Source: an uncultured Pelosinus sp. (GTDB taxonomy: Bacteria; Bacillota; Negativicutes; Sporomusales; Acetonemataceae). Taken from it: DNA of 64,000 bases. Location of the stretch: the NCBI GenBank assembly GCA_900542835.1, contig UQPB01000011.1, positions 1-64,000 on the forward strand, read 5' to 3'. The translations under genes and the position numbers were made by a program. This document shows positions 16,597 to 25,872 of this stretch, piece by piece. The notes beneath the pieces are model-generated. The model made no database searches and had not been told where the DNA came from. It saw only the letters and a list, made by a program, of their open reading frames with translations. Numbering within the stretch: position 1 is the stretch's first letter; every line of letters starts with the position of its first letter.

Positions 16597-17547
16597 ATGG
16601 GGCAAGTGCGGGGGCGGTTCGCTCCCAGCCCGAGCGGGGAGATGCATCTGGGCAACGCCTGGACGGCACTGCTGGCCTGGCTGGCTGTCCGCCATGACAA
16701 CGGTGTAATCATTCTGCGGATAGAGGATCTGGATCCCGACCGTTCCCGTCCCGAGTATAGCGAGCAGATCATGGCTGATTTGCTTTGGCTGGGGTTGGAC
16801 TGGGATGAGGGGCCCGGCCGCGGCGGCGCCTGCGGCCCTTACTATCAGGATGAGCGCCGGACGCTTTATCAACAGGCAATTGACCGGTTAGCGGCGCGGG
16901 ATTTATTGTATCCCTGCTTTTGCAGCCGGGCGCAGCTGCAGGCCGCGACGGCGCCGCACGCCGGCGAACGCGAATGGCGCTGCCCCGGCCGCTGCCGCCG
17001 CTTAAGCCCGGCGGAGCGCCGGCAGCGGCTGGAGCAAGGCAGGCAGCCGCAGTTGCGGCTGTGCGTGCCCGATCGTGATATTGCCGTCACTGACCTGATT
17101 CAGGGCCGTTACAGTCAAAATCTGCAGCGTGATGCCGGCGATTTTGTTGTGCGGCGTTCTGATGGTGTTCATGCCTATCAACTCGCTGTTGTCGTTGACG
17201 ACGCGCTGATGGGAGTGAATCAGGTGGTACGCGGCGCCGACCTGCTGCCGTCAACGCCGCGGCAACTCTATTTATATGAACTGCTGGAGCTGCCGCCGCC
17301 CCGCTTTGCGCACCCGCCGCTGCTTTGCGGCGGTGACGGACGGCGGCTGTCGAAGCGGCAGCAGGATTTGTCACTGGCGGCATTGCGGAAGCGCGGCGTT
17401 ACGCCGCAGTCTATTATCGGTTACCTGGCCTGGAAATCCGGTTTGATGGCCGTCAATGAACCGGTGGACGCCGCCGAGCTGGTGGCCGCTTTTGACTTTT
17501 CCCGCATTGGCAAAGAGCCGGTGCTGCTGACTGCCGGCGAACTGTAA
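16597..17547 (+). CDS. gluQ: Glutamyl-queuosine tRNA(Asp) synthetase
   Basis: 316 residues resembling the catalytic half of glutamyl-tRNA synthetase without its anticodon-binding domain. The HIGH-like motif is PSGEMHLGN and the KMSKS-like motif is RRLSKRQQD, which is the variant usual for GluQ-type enzymes. A cysteine cluster (CFC...CPGRC) fits the zinc site. The enzyme attaches glutamate to queuosine in the anticodon of tRNA(Asp). An extended -10 (TGTTATGAT, 16551-16559) lies upstream. Confidence 0.88.
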   Translation: MGQVRGRFAPSPSGEMHLGNAWTALLAWLAVRHDNGVIILRIEDLDPDRSRPEYSEQIMADLLWLGLDWDEGPGRGGACGPYYQDERRTLYQQAIDRLAARDLLYPCFCSRAQLQAATAPHAGEREWRCPGRCRRLSPAERRQRLEQGRQPQLRLCVPDRDIAVTDLIQGRYSQNLQRDAGDFVVRRSDGVHAYQLAVVVDDALMGVNQVVRGADLLPSTPRQLYLYELLELPPPRFAHPPLLCGGDGRRLSKRQQDLSLAALRKRGVTPQSIIGYLAWKSGLMAVNEPVDAAELVAAFDFSRIGKEPVLLTAGEL

Positions 17548-17604
17548 GCAGGCATCTGCCGGAACCATGCCGAAACAACAATAGCAAAACCGAATAGAGC
17601 CTGT

Positions 17605-17690
17605 GGAGGCTGCGGAGGGCGAGCGTCTTCTTCGCTGTTGGAGAAGCATACTTACACACTTTGCTTTTCGTTGCCCTCCGCTATGCCTCC
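17605..17690 (+). other. Long imperfect inverted repeat before the PHP gene
   Basis: GGAGGCTGCGGAGGGC (17605-17620) is complementary to GCCCTCCGC plus GCCTCC (17673-17690) with a small bulge. It encloses a smaller CTTCTTCG...GAGAAG pairing. This could fold into the leader of the PHP gene or terminate gluQ transcription; there is no T-run and no known riboswitch match. Confidence 0.4.
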
Positions 17691-17743
17691 GCAATCCGTG
17701 ACCCAAGCGCTGCTGCCGCTTGTCACAGAAAAAGGAGGATGCC

Positions 17744-18370
17744 ATGCGAATCGATTGCCATACTCATCCGCTGGCGCATCGCTATTATTATGATGGCCAG
17801 CCTCCGGAAGAATTGACCCGGAAAGATCAGGCTGATATTATCAGTGTGCTCAATATGGCGGTCGAACGCGGCCTTGATGCCGTTGCCGTGACCGATCACG
17901 ATCTGGCTTTATCCGGCCTCTGGGCCAGCTGTTACGCGCGGGCGAATTTACCGCGGCTGCGGGTGATAGCCGGCTGTGAATGCGAGCTCTATTTTCAAAG
18001 CGAATGGGTCCATATTCTGGCCTTGGGGCTGCATTCCCCGCTTGCTTATACTCCATATACGGCTCCGGATGACTTAGCGGCGCAAATCCGTTTCCAGGGA
18101 GGTATCGCGGTACTGGCGCACCCTATGTGCTACAGTGAAGCCATTTACTATTCACTGAAAACAATTGTCGACGGCATTGAGTACCGCAATGGCGCCCAGG
18201 AATATGCAGGCCGCGAGTCCTATCAACGGATTTTGGATGCGGACGGTTATCGGGGGTTAAGGCTGCACAACAGCGACTATCACTATCCCAGTCAGCCGGT
18301 GCCGTCGCAGTGGCAGGCGGCAACAGTTTTGTCTGATGCTGAATTTGCCCGCTGGTTCGGGCTTATATAA
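17744..18370 (+). CDS. PHP-domain metal-dependent phosphoesterase
   Basis: 208 residues with PHP motifs: IDCHTHPLAHR (His-x-His), AVTDHDLA (motif II), GCECEL and VLAHPMCY, and HNSDYHYP at the end. All likely trinuclear metal ligands are present. PHP proteins of this size hydrolyse small phosphorylated nucleotides or other phosphoesters; the substrate is unknown. AAAGGAGG precedes the ATG. It lies 33 nt upstream of purL and may be cotranscribed with it. Confidence 0.82.
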   Translation: MRIDCHTHPLAHRYYYDGQPPEELTRKDQADIISVLNMAVERGLDAVAVTDHDLALSGLWASCYARANLPRLRVIAGCECELYFQSEWVHILALGLHSPLAYTPYTAPDDLAAQIRFQGGIAVLAHPMCYSEAIYYSLKTIVDGIEYRNGAQEYAGRESYQRILDADGYRGLRLHNSDYHYPSQPVPSQWQAATVLSDAEFARWFGLI

Positions 18371-18403
18371 AATTGCTGAAATCATAAAACAGGAGGCAGA
18401 TAA

Positions 18404-21400
18404 ATGCTCGAGCAACAAGTACGGCGCGTTTATACGGAAAAAAAGTCCCGCTATGCTGTCGAGGCGCAGCAGCTTTATGCGGATTTACGTTCACATCTCG
18501 GTCTGAAAAACCTGTCTGGAGTCAGGGTGATTAATCGCTATGATGTCTCAGGCCTGGATGAGCAGGCCTACCGGCTGAGCCTGACGACGGTGTTTTCCGA
18601 GCCGCCGGTCGATAATCTGTATCTGGAGGAATTGCCGCTGGCAGCCGGCGAGCAGGCTTTCGCCATGGAATACCTGCCTGGCCAGTATGATCAACGGGCC
18701 GATTCGGCGGCACAATGCCTGCAGATTCTGACGCAGCGGGAACGGCCGCTGCTGTTGGCCGCGAAGGTGGTTGTCCTGCAGGGGGATGTATCGGCTGCGG
18801 AGCTGGCGGCTGTCAAAGCCTACTGCATCAATCCGGTTGAATCGCGGGAAGCCTCTATGGACAAGCCGGCAATCCTTGCAACCGAAGCGCCGGCACCGCC
18901 GGATGTGGCAGTGCTCGACGGCTTTAGCGGCCTGTCTGCCGACGCTCTTGCCGCTCTGCACCGCCAGTTGGGGCTGGCGATGACGGAAGCTGATCTGCGG
19001 TTCTGCCAGACCTACTTTGCGGCTACGGAAAAACGCGACCCGACGATTACGGAAATCAGGGTTATTGATACTTATTGGTCGGATCATTGCCGTCATACCA
19101 CTTTCTTCAGTGAAATTGAGGATGTCGTCATGGAGCAAGGGCCCTACAGCCGGCCGATGCAGGCCGCCTACCGGGAATACCTTGAGGCCCGCCGGGCGGT
19201 TTATGGCAGCGAGGAGCGGGCGGTCAGCCTGATGGATGTCGCCGTTATGGCGATGAAGGAGCTGAAGCGGGCCGGGAAACTCGACGATCTTGATGAATCG
19301 GATGAGATTAATGCCTGCAGCATTGTGGCCGATATAAGTGTTGACTATGGCAATGGCCCGCAGCAGGAGCCCTGGCTGATCATGTTTAAAAATGAGACAC
19401 ACAACCATCCAACCGAGATTGAACCGTTTGGCGGCGCGGCCACCTGTCTTGGCGGCGCAATCCGTGATCCGCTGTCAGGGCGTTCTTACGTATATCAGGC
19501 GATGCGTGTAAGCGGCAGCGGCGATCCGCGCACGCCGCTGGAAGCGACTCTGCCGGGCAAGCTGCCCCAGCGCAAGATTACCCTGGGCGCCTGGGCGGGT
19601 TACAGTTCCTACGGCAATCAGATTGGACTCGCTACCGGTCAGGTGGCGGAGGTCTATGATGAAGGCTTTATTGCCAAACGCATGGAAGTCGGCGCTGTTA
19701 TTGGCGCTGCGCCCCGCTCTCATGTCCGGCGCAGCCAGCCGCAGCCGGGGGATGCGATCCTGCTGGTTGGCGGCCGTACCGGCCGCGACGGCTGCGGCGG
19801 CGCGACCGGTTCGTCCAAGGAGCATACGGAAGAATCGCTGGAAGCTTGCGGCGCCGAGGTGCAGAAAGGCAATCCCGTCACCGAACGCAAAATTCAGCGT
19901 TTGTTCCGCAATCCGGCAGTCAGCGCACTAATTAAAAAGTCCAATGACTTTGGCGCCGGCGGCGTGTCGGTTGCGGTCGGCGAGCTGGCCGACGGCCTGG
20001 TAATTGAGCTTGATGCGGTTCCCAAAAAATATGAGGGGCTGGATGGAACCGAACTGGCGATTTCCGAATCCCAGGAACGGATGGCGGTTGTTGTTGCAGC
20101 CGCCGATGTTGAGGCGTTTATCGGTTATGCTGCTGAGGAGAATCTGGAGGCGACGGCAATAGCCGCCGTTACCGGCGACCGGCGGCTGCGCATGCGGTGG
20201 CGCGGTCAGCCGATTGTCGACGTCAGCCGGGATTTTCTCGATAGCAGCGGCGTACGGCAGACTGCCCGGGTGACGGTGGCACAGCCGCAGGCTGCGGATT
20301 ATTTTGCGGCGGCAGCGGCGTCTGAGGCTGGAAAACCCTGGCGGCAGGCCTGGCAGGATACCCTGGCCGACCTGAATGTCTGCAGCCAGCGCGGCATGAT
20401 AGAACGCTTCGACAGTACGATTGGCGGTGGCAGTGTACTGCTGCCGCTGGGAGGACGCTATCAGGACACGCCTGCCGAAGGCATGGCGGCTAAAATCCCG
20501 GTTCAAGCCGGTGAGACGTCCACCGCCAGCCTGATGAGCTATGGCTATAACCCCCGCATTGCCAAATGGAGTCCGTTTCATGGCGCGGTGTACGCCGTTG
20601 TCGAAGCGGTGGCCAAAATTGCGGCCATGGGCGGCGACTACCGGCGGATTCGCCTAACGCTGCAGGAGTATTTTGAAAAGCTGGGCGCGGACCGGCTGCG
20701 TTGGGGCAAGCCGTTTGCCGCCCTGCTTGGCGCCTACTATGTGCAAAAGCGGCTGGAAATTGCGGCGATTGGCGGCAAGGACAGCATGTCCGGTTCCTTT
20801 TTGGATCTCGATGTGCCGCCGACGCTGATTGCGTTTGCCGTGACGGTAGCCGATGCCGCGAAGGTGGTATCGCCGGAATTTAAAGCCGCCGGCAGCCAGG
20901 TGGTGTTGCTGCCGCTGTCGAGGGATGAAGCGGCTATGCCTGACTTTGCCGTTTTTGCCCGTAATCTGGCATTGACGCATGAACTGATCAACCGGGGGCT
21001 GGTACTGGCGGCTCAGACTGTCAGAACCGGCGGCATTGCCGCTGCGGTCAGCAAAATGTGCTTTGGCAACCGGTTCGGGTTCAGCTTTACCCAGCCGCTG
21101 CGTTCAGATGAACTGCTCAGCCCTGCGTATGGCTCGCTGCTGCTTGAGCTGCCGCAGGACGCTGACTTGTCCGCCTTGTTCGGCGACGCAGGCTACAGCT
21201 TGCTTGGCCGGACAACGGCGGAGCCGGTTATTCGCATGGGAGCGGATACGCTGGCAGTGGAAACCGCTTACCTTGCCTGGTCAAAACCGCTGGCGGAGGT
21301 GTTTCCGGTCGCCGCCGACCCGGTAGCGGGCGTGGCGGCAACTGCGCAGGCGGCTGCCGCCGTCCGGCGGAAAGCGGTAAAAGTGGCAAAACCGCGCATT

Positions 21401-22186
21401 TTAATTCCCGTGTTTCCAGGCACCAACTGCGAGACTGACTCGGCGCGGGCCTTTGAAAGAGCCGGCGGCTTGGTGGAAACCGTTATTATCCGCAATCTGA
21501 CACCGGCTGATGTCGAGCAGTCGGTCAACCGGCTGGCGGCAGCGATTGGCCGGTCGCAGGCGATCATGCTGCCCGGCGGCTTCAGCGCCGGCGATGAACC
21601 GGAAGGATCGGGCAAATTTATTGCTGTCATGTTCCGCAACCCGCGAATTACCGAAGCGGTACGTGAACTGCTGCAACGGCGTGACGGCCTGATGCTGGGC
21701 ATCTGCAACGGGTTTCAGGCCCTGATTAAGCTGGGTCTGGTGCCTTATGGCGATATTGTCGAGCCCCGCGCCGGCATGCCGACACTGACCTATAATACGA
21801 TTGGCCGCCATATTTCACGCATGGTGCGGACACGGGTGACGTCGACCTTGTCTCCCTGGCTGGCAAATACACAGCCGAGCGATATCCACGCCATTGCCGT
21901 ATCGCATGGCGAAGGCCGCTTTGTCGCTGAGGAGGCGGAACTGGCTCAGCTCTTGCGTTCCGGCCAGGTCGCGGCTCAATATGTCGATTTTGCGGGCAAT
22001 CCGTCGCATGACAGCGCATTTAATCCCAATGGCTCGATGGCTGCTGTCGAGGCTTTGACCAGCCCTGACGGCAGGGTGCTGGGCAAGATGGGACATTCGG
22101 AGCGCCTGGGGCAGAATGTCGGTGTAAATGTACCGGGAGAAAAGGATCAACGCCTATTCGCCGCCGGTGTGGCTTATTTCAGTTAA
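18404..22186 (+). CDS. purL: Phosphoribosylformylglycinamidine synthase, single-chain
   Basis: This 1260-residue enzyme converts FGAR plus glutamine and ATP to FGAM in purine synthesis. It fuses an N-terminal PurS-like region, two PurM-like ATP-binding halves (the first around SDHCRHTTFFSEI and KNETHNHPTEIEPFGGAATCLGG) and a C-terminal class I glutamine amidotransferase. In that domain GICNGFQALIKLG holds the nucleophilic Cys, and HGEGRF the His. It is the long clostridial form rather than split purS/purQ/purL. No other purine genes are adjacent. Confidence 0.93.
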   Translation: MLEQQVRRVYTEKKSRYAVEAQQLYADLRSHLGLKNLSGVRVINRYDVSGLDEQAYRLSLTTVFSEPPVDNLYLEELPLAAGEQAFAMEYLPGQYDQRADSAAQCLQILTQRERPLLLAAKVVVLQGDVSAAELAAVKAYCINPVESREASMDKPAILATEAPAPPDVAVLDGFSGLSADALAALHRQLGLAMTEADLRFCQTYFAATEKRDPTITEIRVIDTYWSDHCRHTTFFSEIEDVVMEQGPYSRPMQAAYREYLEARRAVYGSEERAVSLMDVAVMAMKELKRAGKLDDLDESDEINACSIVADISVDYGNGPQQEPWLIMFKNETHNHPTEIEPFGGAATCLGGAIRDPLSGRSYVYQAMRVSGSGDPRTPLEATLPGKLPQRKITLGAWAGYSSYGNQIGLATGQVAEVYDEGFIAKRMEVGAVIGAAPRSHVRRSQPQPGDAILLVGGRTGRDGCGGATGSSKEHTEESLEACGAEVQKGNPVTERKIQRLFRNPAVSALIKKSNDFGAGGVSVAVGELADGLVIELDAVPKKYEGLDGTELAISESQERMAVVVAAADVEAFIGYAAEENLEATAIAAVTGDRRLRMRWRGQPIVDVSRDFLDSSGVRQTARVTVAQPQAADYFAAAAASEAGKPWRQAWQDTLADLNVCSQRGMIERFDSTIGGGSVLLPLGGRYQDTPAEGMAAKIPVQAGETSTASLMSYGYNPRIAKWSPFHGAVYAVVEAVAKIAAMGGDYRRIRLTLQEYFEKLGADRLRWGKPFAALLGAYYVQKRLEIAAIGGKDSMSGSFLDLDVPPTLIAFAVTVADAAKVVSPEFKAAGSQVVLLPLSRDEAAMPDFAVFARNLALTHELINRGLVLAAQTVRTGGIAAAVSKMCFGNRFGFSFTQPLRSDELLSPAYGSLLLELPQDADLSALFGDAGYSLLGRTTAEPVIRMGADTLAVETAYLAWSKPLAEVFPVAADPVAGVAATAQAAAAVRRKAVKVAKPRILIPVFPGTNCETDSARAFERAGGLVETVIIRNLTPADVEQSVNRLAAAIGRSQAIMLPGGFSAGDEPEGSGKFIAVMFRNPRITEAVRELLQRRDGLMLGICNGFQALIKLGLVPYGDIVEPRAGMPTLTYNTIGRHISRMVRTRVTSTLSPWLANTQPSDIHAIAVSHGEGRFVAEEAELAQLLRSGQVAAQYVDFAGNPSHDSAFNPNGSMAAVEALTSPDGRVLGKMGHSERLGQNVGVNVPGEKDQRLFAAGVAYFS

Positions 22187-22335
22187 CCCGGCTTTACCCA
22201 AAGAGCGGAAAGGCCGGTTCAGCGGAAAATGGCGGGAGCGGCTGTCCCGGACTAACAAGGAATTTGCCAAATTTGTCTAGAATACTGTAGGCAATAGCGG
22301 CAGGCAAGCCATGTAGAATAGTAGGAGGGTTTTAA

Positions 22336-23376
22336 ATGAAAAAGTGGATATGGCTGTTAACAGGAATTTTAACGGCGGCGCTGGCGGTTGCCGGCTGCGC
22401 CCGGCAGGAAGCGCCGCCGCAAGCGCCGGCGGCAAAGAAACTTAGTGTGGCAATGCTGAAGCTGACCAGTTCAGCGCCGTTGTTCATTGGTCTGGAAAAA
22501 GGCTTTTTTCAGGAACAGGGGCTTGAGCTTGATGTGCAATGGTTTGAAGCGGCGCACCCAATCGCGGTGGCTACCGCCTCGAATAAAGTCGATATCGGCG
22601 CTACCGGCATAACCGCCAGCCTGTTCAATCTGGTGGCCGGTGGCCAGCAGATTTCGATTGTCGCCGATAAAGGCCGGGAACAAAGAGGTTATTCGTCGTC
22701 GGCGGTACTGGTCGGCACGGAGTTGTATCAAAGCGGCGTCAAATCGATCGACCAGCTGAAGGGCAAGCGGGTCGGCATTACCCAAACCGGCTCAACCTTC
22801 CATTATATGATTGGCCGTTTGCTGGAGAGCAAGGGGCTGACCCTGCAGGATGTCGAACTGGTGCCGCTGGGCAAGCTCGGGTCGCTGATGGCCGCGCTGG
22901 AAAGCAAACAGGTTGACGCCGTTATCCTCAACGAACCGAATATAACTAAAGTAGAAAAAGCCGGTTACGGCAAGGTGCTGGTCCAGGCCGGCGATGTGAT
23001 CGATTATCAGACGTCGGGGATTTTCTTTTCGCCGCAGCTGATGCAGGATCAGGATGCGGCTATCCGGTTCCTGAAAGGCTATATTAAAGCCAGCCGTTAC
23101 TATTACGATGCCGCGCTGGTCAGGGAGAACGGCAAACCGGTGCCCGGTAAAAACTTTGACGAGACGGTACAGATCATTGCCAAGTATACGGGAGCGCCGG
23201 TGGAGGATATCAAGGCAGGTCTTCCGTACATGGACCGTGACGGTAAACTGCTGGCAGACGATATCGCTGTTCAGATCGATTGGTATGCTAAACATAAAAT
23301 GATTGAAAAGCCGGTTGATGCCAAGCAGGTTGCCAATACCGCCCTGTTTGAGGAAGCACTGCGGCAAATGCGGTAA
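22336..23376 (+). CDS. ABC transporter binding lipoprotein, sulfonate/nitrate/taurine type
   Basis: 346-residue lipoprotein (signal ending VAGC, Cys about residue 21) of the NMT1/SsuA-like family. FFQEQGLELDVQWFE, AVATASNKVDIGATG and KGKRVGITQTGSTFHYM are typical blocks. It delivers small oxyanions, sulfonates or thiamine precursors to the permease encoded just downstream. No desulfonating enzyme or riboswitch is visible, so the ligand is unassigned. TAGGAGGG precedes the ATG. The 149 bp before it contain only a weak hairpin. Confidence 0.85.
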   Translation: MKKWIWLLTGILTAALAVAGCARQEAPPQAPAAKKLSVAMLKLTSSAPLFIGLEKGFFQEQGLELDVQWFEAAHPIAVATASNKVDIGATGITASLFNLVAGGQQISIVADKGREQRGYSSSAVLVGTELYQSGVKSIDQLKGKRVGITQTGSTFHYMIGRLLESKGLTLQDVELVPLGKLGSLMAALESKQVDAVILNEPNITKVEKAGYGKVLVQAGDVIDYQTSGIFFSPQLMQDQDAAIRFLKGYIKASRYYYDAALVRENGKPVPGKNFDETVQIIAKYTGAPVEDIKAGLPYMDRDGKLLADDIAVQIDWYAKHKMIEKPVDAKQVANTALFEEALRQMR

Positions 23377-23381
23377 GCGTG

Positions 23382-24161
23382 ATGAGAATTGTTATAGACA
23401 ATGTCGGAAAAACCTATAACGCCGGCGGCGGGACGCTTGTCGCGCTGGAGGCGATTAATCTTACGATCAATCCGGAAGAGTTCGTCGTTCTTGTCGGCCC
23501 TTCCGGCTGCGGTAAATCGACACTGCTGAATATGGTGGGCGGACTGTTGAGTCCCAGCAGCGGCCAGATTTATGTCGAGGGGCTGACCCGGGACCGCGAT
23601 CCTGCCATTGGCGTCGTCTTTCAGGAAATCGGCCTGCTGCCATGGCGAACAATAGCTGAAAATATTTCTTTTGGCCTGGAGGAGCAAAACCTGACCGCGG
23701 CTGAGCGCCGTGACCGGCTGGAGCGCTATATGACACTCGTCGGCCTTGACGGCTTTGGCGGCAGCTATCCGCATCAGCTTTCCGGCGGTATGCGGCAGCG
23801 GGTCGGTATTGCCCGGGCGCTGGCGATCGAACCGGATTTACTGCTGATGGATGAGCCGTTTTCAGCGCTTGACGCCCAAACACGGACGCTGATGCAGGAG
23901 GAACTGCTCGATATCTGGCAGAAAACGCGTCTTAGTACACTGTATGTAACCCACAACATTCAAGAGGCTGTTTATCTGGCTGACCGCGTTGTTGTGCTGT
24001 CGCGCCGTCCCGGCCGCATCAGCCGCATTATACCGATTGAGCTGCCGAAACGGGAACGGGGGCAGGCGGTGCACAGCGGCCGTTTTGCCGCTTATGCCGA
24101 TGAAATCTGGGGCCTGATTCGTAAAGATGCCGAAGACGCCCTGCGGGAGGAGTTAAATTAA
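23382..24161 (+). CDS. ABC transporter ATPase, SsuB/TauB type
   Basis: About 259 residues with Walker A GPSGCGKST, a Q-loop in VFQEIGLLPW, signature LSGGMRQRVGIARAL and Walker B LLLMDEPFSALD, typical of the sulfonate/nitrate ATPases. The start (GTG 23379 or ATG 23382) is a few bases after the binding-protein stop. Its TAA overlaps the next ATG, so translation is coupled to the permease. Confidence 0.88.
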   Translation: MRIVIDNVGKTYNAGGGTLVALEAINLTINPEEFVVLVGPSGCGKSTLLNMVGGLLSPSSGQIYVEGLTRDRDPAIGVVFQEIGLLPWRTIAENISFGLEEQNLTAAERRDRLERYMTLVGLDGFGGSYPHQLSGGMRQRVGIARALAIEPDLLLMDEPFSALDAQTRTLMQEELLDIWQKTRLSTLYVTHNIQEAVYLADRVVVLSRRPGRISRIIPIELPKRERGQAVHSGRFAAYADEIWGLIRKDAEDALREELN

Positions 24162-24970
24162 TGCAGCAGACAAACACCTACCGCAGAAACGTCGTCAACC
24201 GGCTGGCTTTTTTGGCGGCGCCGCAGCCGGCTTGGGTTGCGCCGGCTTCCATTGCCGCTATTCTGGCATTATGGGAAGTCATTTGCCGCAGTGGATTGGT
24301 TTCGCCGCTGTATTTGCCGTCGCCGTCGGCGGTCGTCGCCGCCGCGTTTGAAATGACCAGCAGTGGTGAGATGCTGGTCAATGCCAAGGCCAGCCTGTTG
24401 CGGATTGTTGCCGGACTGTTTCTGGGCAGCGCCGCCGGTATTTTAATTGGCCTGGCTACCGGATTTTCCCGTTTGGCCGAGGCGGTAGGCACACCGGTCA
24501 TTCATGCTCTCTACCCGGTGCCAAAAATTGCTTTGCTGCCGTTGATAATTCTCTGGCTCGGCATCGGTGAGCTTTCTAAGATCACCATTATCAGCCTTGG
24601 CGTATTTTTTCCGGTTGTCATCAATACGCACTCCGGCGTTAAGAATGTCGATCCGCTGCTGCTAAAGGTCGCGGTCAGTTTCCGGACCAGCCGGCTCAAT
24701 CTAATCCGCAAGGTGATTCTGCCGGGAGCGTTGCCGATGATTTTTGCCGGTTTAAAACTGGCGGCCGGCACTTCACTGCTGCTGCTGGTGGCTGCAGAGA
24801 TGATTGCAGCCAAAGAAGGGCTGGGCGCAATGATTTTGCATTATGGCGATTTAATGTTAACCACTAAGCTGATGGCCGGCGTATTTAGTCTTTCCCTGCT
24901 GGGGCTGCTGTTCAATCACAGCCTGAACTGGATTGAAAGAAAGCTGATTCCCTGGCGGCATAATAGCTGA
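24161..24970 (+). CDS. ABC transporter permease, SsuC/TauC type
   Basis: 269 residues with about six membrane helices. The family signature LYPVPKIALLPLIILWLGIGELSK marks the nitrate/sulfonate/taurine permease family. Start and upstream stop overlap (TAATG). It completes a three-gene importer with the binding protein and ATPase upstream. Confidence 0.88.
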   Translation: MQQTNTYRRNVVNRLAFLAAPQPAWVAPASIAAILALWEVICRSGLVSPLYLPSPSAVVAAAFEMTSSGEMLVNAKASLLRIVAGLFLGSAAGILIGLATGFSRLAEAVGTPVIHALYPVPKIALLPLIILWLGIGELSKITIISLGVFFPVVINTHSGVKNVDPLLLKVAVSFRTSRLNLIRKVILPGALPMIFAGLKLAAGTSLLLLVAAEMIAAKEGLGAMILHYGDLMLTTKLMAGVFSLSLLGLLFNHSLNWIERKLIPWRHNS

Positions 24971-24989
24971 ATCGGCACGGAAAGGAACG

Positions 24990-25583
24990 ATGGCTTTGGA
25001 TCGATTGGTTGGCGGAATGCGGCTGCTCAGACTGGCGCTGCTGCTGGCCGTGTTCGCCGGCCTGGCGCTAAGCGGACCGCGTCCGGCAGCGGCTGCGCCG
25101 CTGCGAGTCGCTGTGGTGCCCTATATTAATTCCTCGGGTGAAACCCGCAATGTAGTTGACGCAACTGTTAGCAGCAAACTGGAAGGCTATTTCCATTCCG
25201 GCTATTATGAGCAGGTCCCGCCAGGGGAAGTCGCTGATTTTCTCTGGCGCAGCGGTTACGGTCTGCCGCTGCGGCTGCTGCCGGAGAAAGAACTGCTGCA
25301 GTCGCTTGCCGCCGCTACCGGCGCCGACGCGGTGCTGGCGTTTGATTTCACCCGCATTCAGGCATGGCGCCGCTCTTCCTGGTTTTATGCCTATACCATT
25401 GGCGGCGTCAGCATGTATGTAAAGGCGTTGTCGGTGGCTGACAACAATTTTATTACTTTGCGGATTGAACGCGAGGAAAAACTGCGGGCATCCCGCTTTG
25501 GCCCCGGTGTCAGCGAACGGGTCGCGCTTGGCGCCGCTATCGAAGCCGGCATGGACGAAATGTTTTCCCGGCTGCCGTTTTAA
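24990..25583 (+). CDS. Secreted protein of unknown function
   Basis: 197 residues with a long N-terminal hydrophobic segment and an AAA-type cleavage region near residue 35, then a compact domain starting PLRVAVVPYINSSGE. That beginning resembles TolB/CsgG-like N-terminal folds used by exported proteins that measure or build surface structures, but the similarity is weak. It lies 19 nt after the permease gene with a modest ribosome site (AAAGGAA), so it may be cotranscribed with the importer. I do not assign a function. Confidence 0.55.
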   Translation: MALDRLVGGMRLLRLALLLAVFAGLALSGPRPAAAAPLRVAVVPYINSSGETRNVVDATVSSKLEGYFHSGYYEQVPPGEVADFLWRSGYGLPLRLLPEKELLQSLAAATGADAVLAFDFTRIQAWRRSSWFYAYTIGGVSMYVKALSVADNNFITLRIEREEKLRASRFGPGVSERVALGAAIEAGMDEMFSRLPF

Positions 25584-25626
25584 GCAGAGAGACTTGCAGG
25601 TCAGCCTGCAAGTCTCCTGCTTTTTT
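25584..25626 (+). terminator. Terminator after the secreted unknown
   Basis: GAGACTTGCAGG and CCTGCAAGTCTC (25589-25600 and 25605-25616) form a perfect 12-bp stem around TCAG, extended by AGCAG/CTGCT and followed by TTTTTT. Confidence 0.92.
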
Positions 25627-25709
25627 GTTGGCGTTGTACCCTTCACGTAATGGAGTGTGGGCCAAGAAGAGCGGAAAGCGCTGCCTGCAGTGGCATTTTC
25701 CCGATGGGA

Positions 25710-25760
25710 ACCTCTCCCCAGAGGACACCGAGGGACACAGAGGGACACAGTGGAAGCTGC
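25710..25760 (+). repeat. Partial ACAGAGG-type repeat element
   Basis: CCAGAGGACACCGAGGG and GACACAGAGGGACACAG match the left half of the palindromic repeats at 29573 and 45150. The right half is degenerate. The rest of the 290-bp gap before the MFS gene holds only its ribosome site (GGAGGG). Confidence 0.6.
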
Positions 25761-25872
25761 TTACAGGATTGCTCTGGCTCATAGTAACAGGCGGCTGCGC
25801 ATACACTAAGAGGACTTTTCCTAGTGGATAACGAATTTTGTTTATAGTTATTACGTTCCTGGAGGGTTTCGT

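Noticed and set aside
22187..22335. Riboswitch (for example SAM) before the sulfonate-type binding protein
   Set aside because: Only a weak imperfect hairpin is present; none of the conserved blocks of known riboswitches could be found.
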